Assembly (NCBI GenBank): GCA_030621805.1
Contig: JAUXGY010000001.1
Span: 1 to 41,721 of the forward strand
Reading direction: 5' to 3'
Source: Kiritimatiellales bacterium
Lineage (GTDB): Bacteria > Verrucomicrobiota > Kiritimatiellia > Kiritimatiellales > Pontiellaceae
DNA: 41,721 nucleotides
Shown: positions 22,195 through 30,263 of the stretch, one piece after another
Position numbering within the stretch: the stretch's first letter is position 1
How the letters are laid out: each line of letters starts with the position of its first letter
Notes under the pieces: generated by a model
Told to the model about the DNA's origin: nothing
What the model saw: only the letters and a program-made list of their open reading frames with translations
The model's database searches: none
Translations under genes and position numbers: made by a program

Positions 22195-23982
22195 ATGAAA
22201 TACTATCTGGCCATTCTGTTGTTGCTCGCGGTTCCTGTGGTTGGAACGGCGCAGGAAACCGCCGATGTAATATGCACGCAATGCGGTATGGTCAACTGCA
22301 CCATGCCATGCTGTGCCGACGCAAACCGCGCAGTCGATACGCCGGTTAATGGGGTGATCTGCGAGATCTGCGGCATGGTCAACTGCAAGATGGGCTGCAA
22401 GGCCGAGACGGTCGACTGGAAGGGCGATACGCTGATGGTGATGCCGGGACTGCCGAACTGGCTTTTCTATGCCTCCGTCATCGCCGTTCTCGTTTTCTCG
22501 TTCGTCATAGTCGAGGTGCTCGGCCGCCGCTCCAAACAGCAACCGCTCTGGCGCTATAACTTGTTCCACCTCCGTCCCATGAAGGCGCTGTTCAAGAGCC
22601 GCTTTTTCCCCGGACTCTTCCAAATGATTGTGACGATCTTCTTCCTATTTCTCGTCTATGCCGGACTCTACGGCCACCAAGTCATTAACATTACCCCGGC
22701 ACTGGTCTGGACCATCTGGTGGGCGGGGCTCATCTTTATCATCCTATTTTTCGGTAAGGCGTGGTGCACCATCTGCCCATGGGATTTCATGGCCACCGCG
22801 CTTTCCTCTCTCCGGCTGTGGGGCGTCGGAGATCGCCCACTGACGCTCGGCCTTAAATGGCCGCGATGGATGCGCAACATTTATCCCGCCATCGGACTCT
22901 TCATTATCCTCACCTGGCTGGAGCTGGGATATCACGTAACCACCTCGCCAAAAATGACCGCCTACATGGCCATCGGCATGCTCCTGCTTGCCATCATTCC
23001 CGCCTTCATTTTTGACCGCAAAGGCTTCTGCCGCTACGGTTGTTTTGTCGGCCGCATCTCCGGTCTCTATGCCAACTTTTCGCCCATCGAAGTCCGCTCC
23101 GCCGACAAGTCGGTCTGCGCCGGATGTAAAACCAAGGACTGCTATCGCGGCAACGAAAACGGCAACCCATGCCCAACCTTCCTCAACCTCGCCATGCTCG
23201 AAGACAACACCTACTGCATCATGTGTGGCGACTGTGTGAAATCCTGCCCGCACGACAACGTCGCGCTCAACGTCCGCCCCTTCGCGAGCGACCTGTTTAG
23301 TTATAATCAGCCACGCAAGGACGAGGCCTACCTCGCGCTCATCCTCCTATCGCTCACCAGCTTCCACGGGTTGACCATGACGCCCATCTGGGAAAACCCC
23401 GAGCAACCCGCCGGCACCATCATCGGCTGGATCAGCTCGCTTCTTGGAACCGGCCACCTTGGGTCGTTCACCATCGGCATGAGTGCCATTCTTGCCATTC
23501 CGATTATTGTCTACTGGCTCTTTTGCCTTACCGCACGCAGCATTGCGCAGCAATGGGGGAACGAAGTTCAACGCAGCATTCCGCTCTCGAAAATCTTCAT
23601 CGCCTTCGCCTATTCCGTCCTGCCCATCGCGCTCTGCTACCACGTTGCGCACAACGGCATGCACCTCTTCATGGAAGGGCAGAATGTACTCACGCTGATC
23701 TCCGATCCGATGGGCCGTGGTTGGGATCTATTCGGAACCGCCACCAAAACCTACCCGCCCATCCTCGGCGCCATGACCGTCTGGATTCTGCAAGTCATCT
23801 TGGTCGTGATTGGCCACATCTACGGCATCATCATTTCCCAGCGCACCGCCGAAAAGTTATTTGGAAAAGACCGCGTCGCCACCTGGGTTCAGCTACCGTT
23901 GCTACTCGCCATGATCCTCTTCTCCTTCATCTCCCTCTGGATCATGCACCTCGACATGAACATGCGCGGCACGCTCATGTAG
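22195..23982 (+). CDS. Polytopic 4Fe-4S protein (NapH/CcoG/NosR-like) with duplicated Cys motif
   Basis: A 595-residue protein. A signal peptide (residues 1-20, ending VVGTAQ) is followed by two copies of C-x2-C-G-M-V-N-C-x-M-x-C, at 27-39 and 56-68, on the outer side. Then come several membrane helices with NapH/CcoG-type motifs (WCTICPWDF; GFCRYGCFVGR), a ferredoxin region (CAGCKTKDC...CP; CIMCGDCVKSCP), and a second set of helices (HGLTMTPIW; CYHVAHNGMHLF). It belongs to the broad family of membrane iron-sulfur electron conduits. The duplicated outer Cys motif is not known to me from NapH, CcoG or NosR and may hold copper, zinc or an extra cofactor. A GGAAGA precedes the ATG. Confidence 0.8.
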   Translation: MKYYLAILLLLAVPVVGTAQETADVICTQCGMVNCTMPCCADANRAVDTPVNGVICEICGMVNCKMGCKAETVDWKGDTLMVMPGLPNWLFYASVIAVLVFSFVIVEVLGRRSKQQPLWRYNLFHLRPMKALFKSRFFPGLFQMIVTIFFLFLVYAGLYGHQVINITPALVWTIWWAGLIFIILFFGKAWCTICPWDFMATALSSLRLWGVGDRPLTLGLKWPRWMRNIYPAIGLFIILTWLELGYHVTTSPKMTAYMAIGMLLLAIIPAFIFDRKGFCRYGCFVGRISGLYANFSPIEVRSADKSVCAGCKTKDCYRGNENGNPCPTFLNLAMLEDNTYCIMCGDCVKSCPHDNVALNVRPFASDLFSYNQPRKDEAYLALILLSLTSFHGLTMTPIWENPEQPAGTIIGWISSLLGTGHLGSFTIGMSAILAIPIIVYWLFCLTARSIAQQWGNEVQRSIPLSKIFIAFAYSVLPIALCYHVAHNGMHLFMEGQNVLTLISDPMGRGWDLFGTATKTYPPILGAMTVWILQVILVVIGHIYGIIISQRTAEKLFGKDRVATWVQLPLLLAMILFSFISLWIMHLDMNMRGTLM

Positions 23983-23995
23983 AAACCCGTTAGTG

Positions 23996-24024
23996 GAGAG
24001 GCAGAGGCCTGTGTCCTCTTTTCT
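23996..24024 (+). terminator. Possible rho-independent terminator after the 595-aa gene
   Basis: GAGAGGCA...TGTCCTCTTTTCT can fold into a short stem (AGAGG/CCTCT plus CA/TG with a bulge) followed by a T-rich run. It lies 14 bases after the stop. The stem is weak, so read-through into napD is likely. Confidence 0.35.
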
Positions 24025-24035
24025 AGATTTCGTAT

Positions 24036-24060
24036 AAAGATGCTCAGTTTTGTCATCTTT
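24036..24060. promoter_or_regulatory. Dyad AAAGATG-11-CATCTTT upstream of napD
   Basis: A perfect 7-bp inverted repeat with an 11-base centre lies 90 bases before napD. It could be an operator or an mRNA hairpin; no protein-binding family is recognised. It is the only clear symmetric element in the 167-base gap that divides the block into two halves. Confidence 0.35.
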
Positions 24061-24149
24061 ACTTGCTCCTTGCTTGGTATTGGTGTTCACATCCCCCAAT
24101 TCGTGTAGCATGTCTGCCTGTTTTTATTTGAATCTAATGAGGTATCTGA

Positions 24150-24392
24150 ATGCCTGTTTGTAGTTATGTAGTGAATTCCGTGGAAGGAAAGTTTGATGAA
24201 CTGATGGAGGAACTTTCTGAAAAACCGGGGTGCGAGGCCTATCCGTCCGATGGGCGCGAGGTGATCGTGCTGGTCACCGATACCCCCACGAAGGAAGCGG
24301 ATAAGAAGCTTTATAAGGAATTAAAGGATCATGACAAAATCAGCTGCATCGCGATTAGCTTTGCGGACATACCAGAAGGGGAGGATGACTAA
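24150..24392 (+). CDS. napD: NapD, periplasmic nitrate reductase maturation chaperone
   Basis: An 80-residue cytoplasmic protein of the NapD family, which binds the twin-arginine signal of NapA and holds back its export until the molybdenum cofactor is loaded. It has the small ferredoxin-like fold pattern (VCSYVVNSVEGKFDELMEEL near the start, EVIVLVTDTP in the middle, DHDKISCIAISFAD near the end). The length is typical. Its TAA overlaps the napA ATG by one base, matching the usual napDA coupling. It is the only NapD in the window, though two molybdoenzymes carry Tat signals. Confidence 0.88.
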   Translation: MPVCSYVVNSVEGKFDELMEELSEKPGCEAYPSDGREVIVLVTDTPTKEADKKLYKELKDHDKISCIAISFADIPEGEDD

Positions 24393-26707
24393 TGGATCGT
24401 CGTAAATTTATGAAAAATGCCGCACTGGCTTCAGCATGTTCAGCTGCGGCCGCCATGGTGCCGGGTGTAACGTTCGGGAGTGTTCAAGAGGTTGGGGTCA
24501 GCGGAAGCGGGCTCGAATGGCACAAGGCGCCGTGCCGTTTTTGCGGCGTGGGCTGCGGGGTTCTCGTTGGGGTTTCCGGCGGAAAGGCCGTGGCGGTGAA
24601 GGGCGATCCGTCCTCATCCGTAAGCCGTGGCCTCGGCTGCGTGAAGGGGCTGCACTCGGTGCAGATGCTCTATGCGAAAGATCGCTACAAACAAGCCTAC
24701 GTCAAGCGCGACGGCAAGATGGTTCCGGTTCCGATTTCCGAGGCGCTTGATATTGTTGCTGAAAAAATGCAGGCGACAATTGATAAGCACGGCAAAGATT
24801 CCGTTGCCCTCTACGGTTCCGGCCAGTGGACGATCCCCGACGGCTATGTGGCCAGCAAGTTTATGAAGGGTTGTATTGGTTCGAATAACCTCGAAGCTAA
24901 CGCCCGCCTCTGCATGGCCAGCGCCGTAACCGGTTTCCTCACCACGTTTGGTGCGGACGAGCCGATGGGCTGCTACGACGATATTGAACAGACCGAAACC
25001 TTCGTGCTGTGGGGCAACAATATGGCCGAGATGCACCCCGTGCTTTTCTCGCGCTGTCTGGAGCAACGCCGCCGAAATCCCGGTCGCGTCAAGATTATTG
25101 ATTTGGCCACCCGCACCACTCGCACCAGTCGCGCGGCGGACGATTCCTTCATCTTCCGCCCGCAGACTGACCTCGCGATTGCCAACGCGATCTGCCACGA
25201 GATTGTCAAGAACGACCAGGTCAACTGGGGCTTCTTCAACAAGCACGTCAATATCATGGAAGGAAAGACCGATATTGGCTACGGGCTGGAGGATAACTTT
25301 AAGTTTAAGGACGAAACCGCCAAGATCGATATGGAGGCCTACAAAGCCTTCCTGTCCGACTACACGCCGGAAAAGGTGGAGAAAATCAGCGGCGTTTCCG
25401 CCAACGATATCCGCAAACTCGCCGCCCTATACGGCGACCCAAACCGCAAGGTGGTCTCCTACTGGTGCATGGGCATGAACCAGCACTCGCGCGGCACCTG
25501 GATCAACAATCTCGTCTACAATATCCACCTGCTTGTGGGTAAGATCTCGCTGCCGGGCAACGGCCCGTTCTCGCTGACCGGTCAGCCGAGTGCTTGCGGC
25601 ACCGTCCGCGAGGTGGGAACGCTGACGCATAAGCTGCCGCACGGTGTGGTCATGAATCCTAAGCATCGCGCCTTTGCTGCCAAAATTTGGGGTGTTCCTG
25701 TTGAGCGCATTCCAGCCAAACCGACCCATCACACGATGGCCATGTTCCGGGCGTTGGATCGCGGCGACATCCGTTTTATCTGGACGCAAGTCACCAACCC
25801 GATGCAGACCATGCCCAAGCTTAAACGCTATTTTGAGGGCAGCATGAAAGAGGATCGTTTCATCGTGGTATCCGATGCTTTCCCGACGCCGACCACCGCC
25901 GTCGCCGATGTGATTCTTCCGGCCGCCTGCTGGATTGAGCGCGAGGGATTGTATGGAAATTCCGAACGCCGCACCCAGCAATTCGATCAGATTGTACAAC
26001 CGCCCGGAGAAGCCATGTGCGACACTTGGCAGATCATCGAGGTGGCCCGCCGCATGGGCTTCACCAAGGAATTTCCGTATCCACAGGAAACCTACATCCG
26101 CGACGTCTATGAAGAGTATCGCCTGCACCACGTCGGCATGAAACACGCGATGGCGCCGTATGACGAGCTCCGTAAATATCCCGGACTCCAGTGGCCTTTC
26201 GTAAACGGCAAAGAGACCAAGTGGCGCTATAACGAAAAGTATGACCCCGCCGTGAAGAAGGGCAGTGGTTTTGAGTTCTACGGAAAGAAGGACGGCAAAG
26301 CCGTCATCCTCGCTCGTCCATACGAACCCGCCGCCGAAGAACCCGATGCCGAATATCCATTCTGGCTCTGCACCGGACGCGTGGTCGAGCACTGGCACAC
26401 CGGCTCTATGACCCGCCGCATCCCCGTGCTGAACAAGGCGATGCCGGAAGGGTATGTCGAGATCAACACCGAGGATGCCCGCCGCATGGGGATTGTCGAT
26501 GGCCGCGAAGTTCGCCTCACCTCTCGTCGTGGAACGATCGTTCTGAAGGCCAAGGTGAATGGCCGCGGAAACCCGCCCTCCCTGTCGGTATTTGTTCCGT
26601 TCTTCGACGAAAACAAATTGATCAACGAGCTGACGCTGGATGCGTACTGTCCGATCTCCAAGCAGCCGGACTATAAGAAATGTGCCGTAAAGGTTGAACG
26701 GGTATGA
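24392..26707 (+). CDS. napA: Periplasmic nitrate reductase catalytic subunit NapA
   Basis: A 771-residue bis-MGD enzyme that reduces nitrate to nitrite in the periplasm. It has a Tat signal (MDRRKFMKNAALASACSAAA), a [4Fe-4S] motif C48-x2-C51-x3-C55-x27-C83, the Mo-ligand Cys174 (ARLCMASAVTGF), and the hallmark NapA core MGMNQHSRGTWINNLVYNIH, followed by GPFSLTGQPSACGTVREVGT. The length matches the compact NapA proteins. It lies between napD and a napB-like gene, each overlapping. Unlike the 906-aa paralogue at 17157, every landmark here is textbook Nap. Confidence 0.95.
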   Translation: MDRRKFMKNAALASACSAAAAMVPGVTFGSVQEVGVSGSGLEWHKAPCRFCGVGCGVLVGVSGGKAVAVKGDPSSSVSRGLGCVKGLHSVQMLYAKDRYKQAYVKRDGKMVPVPISEALDIVAEKMQATIDKHGKDSVALYGSGQWTIPDGYVASKFMKGCIGSNNLEANARLCMASAVTGFLTTFGADEPMGCYDDIEQTETFVLWGNNMAEMHPVLFSRCLEQRRRNPGRVKIIDLATRTTRTSRAADDSFIFRPQTDLAIANAICHEIVKNDQVNWGFFNKHVNIMEGKTDIGYGLEDNFKFKDETAKIDMEAYKAFLSDYTPEKVEKISGVSANDIRKLAALYGDPNRKVVSYWCMGMNQHSRGTWINNLVYNIHLLVGKISLPGNGPFSLTGQPSACGTVREVGTLTHKLPHGVVMNPKHRAFAAKIWGVPVERIPAKPTHHTMAMFRALDRGDIRFIWTQVTNPMQTMPKLKRYFEGSMKEDRFIVVSDAFPTPTTAVADVILPAACWIEREGLYGNSERRTQQFDQIVQPPGEAMCDTWQIIEVARRMGFTKEFPYPQETYIRDVYEEYRLHHVGMKHAMAPYDELRKYPGLQWPFVNGKETKWRYNEKYDPAVKKGSGFEFYGKKDGKAVILARPYEPAAEEPDAEYPFWLCTGRVVEHWHTGSMTRRIPVLNKAMPEGYVEINTEDARRMGIVDGREVRLTSRRGTIVLKAKVNGRGNPPSLSVFVPFFDENKLINELTLDAYCPISKQPDYKKCAVKVERV

Positions 26708-27432
26708 GCGCGAAACAAGCATCCCCGTTGACCGGGGTAATCATTCTTGCGGGCTTCATTGCCATCGGCATGACGGTGTTGTTCACCGTCCGCGGCAAGT
26801 TGCAGGCACAGGATCAAGAGGCACACGCGGGGCACCATCCGTCGTGGGCCACCGCGCACGCCGCTTCCCATGCTGTGGTGGAAATCGTCGTTCCGCCGCG
26901 CACGGCGCAACCGGCTTTCGAGTCGGTTCCCCGCCCCGGTGCAAAGGTGCGCACGTTGCGCGAATTCTACAGTCGCCGCGCCTATGCCGGCGCTCCGCCG
27001 ATCATTCCGCATGCGGTGGAGGACGATGGCGTGATTAACGACGACTGCCTCTCCTGCCACCAAGATGGAGGCTATGTGCCGGAGTATAACGCCTACACGC
27101 CGGTCACTCCGCATCCGGAAATGGGGAACTGTCGCCAGTGTCATGTGGAGCAAATTGTTGAGGGGTTATTTGTGGCCACCGAGTGGATTCAACCCGCCCT
27201 TCCGAAGCGCGGGCAGCAGTCGATCCCCGGCGGACCATTGCAGATTCCCCATCCGTTGCAATTCCGCGAAAACTGTTTGGCGTGTCACGCCGGTCCGCAG
27301 GCCGTGGTGGAAATCCGTAGCTCGCATCCCGAACGCGAAAACTGTTTGCAGTGCCATGTGGTGGATCAAAATGTTCCGCCGTTTAAATCGCTAATCGACA
27401 CCCGTATGGAACTCGCCGATGTTGAAAAATAG
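26704..27432 (+). CDS. napB: NapB-like cytochrome c with four haem motifs
   Basis: A 242-residue protein with an uncleaved or signal-anchor helix (LTGVIILAGFIAIGMTVLFTV). The NapB signature region is clear: YSRRAYAGAPPIIPHAVED, then CLSCH at 115 and CRQCH at 143 followed by VEQ and LFVATEW, as in dihaem NapB. A further C-terminal segment adds CLACH at 191 and CLQCH at 214, each preceded by a PHP or SHP His. NapB normally has two haems and passes electrons to NapA, so this is an enlarged, probably membrane-tethered form. ATGA overlap with napA; 14-base overlap with the next gene. Confidence 0.85.
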   Translation: MSAKQASPLTGVIILAGFIAIGMTVLFTVRGKLQAQDQEAHAGHHPSWATAHAASHAVVEIVVPPRTAQPAFESVPRPGAKVRTLREFYSRRAYAGAPPIIPHAVEDDGVINDDCLSCHQDGGYVPEYNAYTPVTPHPEMGNCRQCHVEQIVEGLFVATEWIQPALPKRGQQSIPGGPLQIPHPLQFRENCLACHAGPQAVVEIRSSHPERENCLQCHVVDQNVPPFKSLIDTRMELADVEK

Positions 27433-28009
27433 TTTGATCGCAGGAATGGCGGTTTGCGTTTTTGCCGGTTGCAGCAAGGAGCCGGAGCATATCTATTCCG
27501 AACCACTGGAGCAGGGCGACTATGATCGTCAGGAGCGGATTGCCGAGCACCGTGCACAACCCGTCGAAGTGTCGGGCTATGCCCACATCTATGTGGCCGG
27601 TCCTGAAACCGAACGTAAGGATTGCGCCCGGTGCCATAAGCCGGGGGAAGAACCCTATCGCGACGAGTCGCTTCCGCCCGGGCAGGATGCTCACTGGGAT
27701 ATTGCGATTCACCATGCGGGCGATATGGAATGCTTCTCCTGCCATAAGAAGGAGGATCCAGCCCGGTTGGTGTCGGTGCTCGATAAGGAGGCACGTTTAG
27801 AGACGGCCTATTTGCATTGCGGCAGTTGCCACAAGGATCAGTTTCAATCCTGGCTGGGCGGAGCTCATGGAAAACGCGTTACCGGATGGCTCGGGGTGCG
27901 CATTATTAAAAACTGCACCGATTGCCATGACCCGCATGTTCCGGCTCGTGAAACCACGCTTCCGGTTGCACAACCCACTATTACGCCTGAACGGGCGATG
28001 AGGCACTAG
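27419..28009 (+). CDS. Tetrahaem c-type cytochrome lipoprotein
   Basis: A 196-residue protein with a lipoprotein signal (AVCVFAGC, lipid-bearing Cys18) and four CxxCH motifs at 69, 105, 134 and 166. Extra histidines (HWDIAIHHAGD; GGAHGKR) can provide bis-His ligation. Such cytochromes accept electrons from membrane quinol modules and hand them to periplasmic partners. Between NapB and an NrfC/NrfD pair, it likely bridges them, replacing NapC. The ATG lies inside the napB 3' end, with translational coupling expected. Confidence 0.85.
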   Translation: MLKNSLIAGMAVCVFAGCSKEPEHIYSEPLEQGDYDRQERIAEHRAQPVEVSGYAHIYVAGPETERKDCARCHKPGEEPYRDESLPPGQDAHWDIAIHHAGDMECFSCHKKEDPARLVSVLDKEARLETAYLHCGSCHKDQFQSWLGGAHGKRVTGWLGVRIIKNCTDCHDPHVPARETTLPVAQPTITPERAMRH

Positions 28010-28010
28010 C

Positions 28011-28976
28011 ATGAAAGAAGGTTCTAAAACGTGTTCGGAAAAGTGTTTCGCCGATATGGCATTGAAGAAAAAAGGCTCGCGGCGCGGTGCTTTGACCGCA
28101 CTGCTCGGCGGCGCGGCCACGGCGGCGGCTTCGAGCGCAAGTGCCGCAATGGCTACCGACGAGGAGAAGGAACTCAAGCGCATTAAGCGCAATGAATTTT
28201 TTCAAAAATACTACCGCGTCATGACTGAAGAGGAGCGCGCGACCACCGTGGCCCGCTTCGAGCGAAAGGCCAAGTTGGAGCAGGGGATTGAGGTCAAGAT
28301 CGACGACACCTCCGCTCGACCCGATGTGATGTTCGGCTATGCCTTCAATATTTCAAAGTGCGAAGGCTCGCGCAAGTGTGTCGATGCCTGTGTGAAGGAG
28401 AACAATCAGGATCGCGCGAGTAACATTCAATATATCAAGTTGTTTGAAATGGAAGGCGGCGTCGGAAGCGTACACGGGGGCGATTCAGAATATTCCCACG
28501 AAGTTCCGGTGGATGGAAAATACTACCTCGGGACCCAATGCTTCCAATGCGAGAATCCCCCCTGCACGAAATCGTGCCCCACCGGCGCAACGTGGAAAGA
28601 GGCCGACGGCATTGTGGTGGTCGACTATAACTGGTGCATCGGCTGCCGCTATTGCGAGGCCGCTTGTCCGTACTTTGCGCGTCGCTTCAACTGGAAGGAA
28701 CCCGAGGTTCCAAAGGAAGAAATCAACCCGAAGCAGCACTACCTCACCAACCGCATGCGCATGAAAGGGGTGATGGAAAAATGCACCTACTGCGCGCAAC
28801 GCTCGCGGCATGGCAAGCTGCCTGCCTGTGCCGAGGCCTGCCCGACCGGTGCGCGCGTTTTCGGCAACCTGCTCGACCCCGATAGCGAGATTCGCTGGAT
28901 CCTCGCCAACAAGAAAGTGTTCCGCCTCAAAGAGGATTTAGGGACGGAGCCGACGTTCTGGTACTACGCGGATTGA
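28011..28976 (+). CDS. NrfC/DsrO-like iron-sulfur subunit, Tat-exported
   Basis: A 321-residue protein with a twin-arginine signal set about 20 residues in (GSRRGALTALLGGAATAAA). Its four-cluster ferredoxin fold is of the NrfC/PsrB/DsrO type: CEGSRKCVDAC (117-127), CFQCENPPCTKSCP, CIGCRYCEAACP and CTYCAQRSRHGKLPACAEAC. In the first motif the second Cys position is Ser120 (TCG, bases 28368-28370), so that cluster may be 3Fe or use another ligand. It should accept electrons from the NrfD-type quinol-oxidising subunit encoded next and pass them to the tetrahaem lipoprotein. It starts two bases after the cytochrome stop. Confidence 0.88.
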   Translation: MKEGSKTCSEKCFADMALKKKGSRRGALTALLGGAATAAASSASAAMATDEEKELKRIKRNEFFQKYYRVMTEEERATTVARFERKAKLEQGIEVKIDDTSARPDVMFGYAFNISKCEGSRKCVDACVKENNQDRASNIQYIKLFEMEGGVGSVHGGDSEYSHEVPVDGKYYLGTQCFQCENPPCTKSCPTGATWKEADGIVVVDYNWCIGCRYCEAACPYFARRFNWKEPEVPKEEINPKQHYLTNRMRMKGVMEKCTYCAQRSRHGKLPACAEACPTGARVFGNLLDPDSEIRWILANKKVFRLKEDLGTEPTFWYYAD

Positions 28977-28980
28977 TTCT

Positions 28981-30216
28981 ATGAAAACATTCTTAAATTT
29001 TATCATGAGCGGGTTGGCGGTGGTGTTTACCGGATCGGTAAAATACTATCTTTGGCTAGGGCTCCTTCTTTCACTAATGCTTGCGGGTGCCTATGGCTAC
29101 TCGATCCAACTTAAGGAAGGACTCGGAGCCACCGGGATGCACGACCATGTGAGCTGGGGGATCTACATCAGCAACTTTATCTTCTTCGTCGGCGTGGCTG
29201 CCGGGGGCGTGATGCTGGTGATTCCGGCCTACGTCATGAAAGACCGCGATTTTTCCAAGGTGGTGCTCATTGGGGAGGGCCTTGCCGTGGCCGCCTTGAT
29301 CATGGCGCTCATGTTTGTCTTGGCCGACCTCGGCGGCGTGACGCGGTTCTGGCACATGCTCCCCGTGATCGGATTTTTCCATTTCCCGCAGTCGATGCTG
29401 ACCTGGGACGTGCTGGTGCTCAATGGCTATCTGGCGCTGAACCTGGCCATCCCCGCCTACATCCTCTACTGCCGCTACCAAGGTAAGGAGCCGATCAAAA
29501 AGATCTACGTTCCTTTCGTAATTCTCTCCGTTTTCTGGGCGTTCGGCATCCACCTTGTCACCGCCTTCCTGCTCGTGGGCGCCCCCGATAAAACCTTCTG
29601 GAGCTCGGCCATCCTCGGCCCGCGTTTTCTAGCCTCGGCCTTCACCGCCGGTCCGGCATTGATCATCATTATCTTCAGCATTATCCGTCAGACCTCGGAC
29701 TATAAGATTTCTGATGAAACCATCGACAAGCTCTCCACGGTGGTCATGTTCGCGGCGTATGCCAACCTCGTCATGCTTCTCTCCGAAATCTTCAAAGAGT
29801 TTTATTGGAGCTCCGAACATACCGCCCACGCACGCTATCTTTTCTTCGGGTTGGATGGCCACAACGCCGTCACCCCCTTCATATGGGGATCGGTCGTGAG
29901 CAATGTACTGGCCACGGTGCTGATTTCATTCCGTTCGCTGCGCGAAAACCATGCCGTCCTCGTTCCCGCCTGCTTCGTGCTCTTTATTGCGATTTGGATC
30001 GAGAAGGGGTTGGGACTTGTTATCCCCGGCTTTATTCCCTCATCGCTTGGCGAGATCGTCGAATACCTCCCCACGCTCGTGGAGATTCTCGTCACACTCG
30101 GCATTATCGGGTTTGGCCTGTTCACCCTCACCGCCCTGCTCAAGGTCTTCATCCGGATAGAAACCGGCGCGATGGACCGCAATAAAGGCTGGTGGGTTTC
30201 TCCCTCGGCAAAGTAG
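28981..30216 (+). CDS. nrfD: NrfD/PsrC/DsrP-like membrane quinol-oxidising subunit
   Basis: A 411-residue protein with about ten membrane helices, in the NrfD/PsrC superfamily that binds quinol without haem. HDHVSWGIYISNFIFFVGVA, followed by AGGVMLV, and the FHFPQSMLTWDVLVLNGY loop are typical of the long DsrP/QrcD-like branch. It anchors the preceding iron-sulfur subunit. Because no NapC, NapM or NrfH-type tetrahaem quinol dehydrogenase is present, this pair is the likely quinol entry for the napDAB set. It is the last gene of the block and converges on coaB across a 47-base gap. Confidence 0.9.
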   Translation: MKTFLNFIMSGLAVVFTGSVKYYLWLGLLLSLMLAGAYGYSIQLKEGLGATGMHDHVSWGIYISNFIFFVGVAAGGVMLVIPAYVMKDRDFSKVVLIGEGLAVAALIMALMFVLADLGGVTRFWHMLPVIGFFHFPQSMLTWDVLVLNGYLALNLAIPAYILYCRYQGKEPIKKIYVPFVILSVFWAFGIHLVTAFLLVGAPDKTFWSSAILGPRFLASAFTAGPALIIIIFSIIRQTSDYKISDETIDKLSTVVMFAAYANLVMLLSEIFKEFYWSSEHTAHARYLFFGLDGHNAVTPFIWGSVVSNVLATVLISFRSLRENHAVLVPACFVLFIAIWIEKGLGLVIPGFIPSSLGEIVEYLPTLVEILVTLGIIGFGLFTLTALLKVFIRIETGAMDRNKGWWVSPSAK

Positions 30217-30218
30217 TT

Positions 30219-30247
30219 GTAGGCGGGATCGGCGATCCCTCCCTGCG
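30219..30247. repeat. GGGATCNNCGATCCC palindrome repeat, copy 3
   Basis: GTAGGCGGGATCGGCGATCC continues into CTCCC. The core at 30225-30239 is a perfect 6-bp stem with loop GGC. It lies three bases after the nrfD stop and 25 before the coaB stop on the other strand, a position where a bidirectional transcript end would be useful. There is no T-run. Confidence 0.75.
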
Positions 30248-30263
30248 CAGGAAGGCTTTCCAG

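Noticed and set aside
25427..26722. 431-codon open frame antisense to napA
   Set aside because: Same reason; the sense strand has complete NapA motifs.
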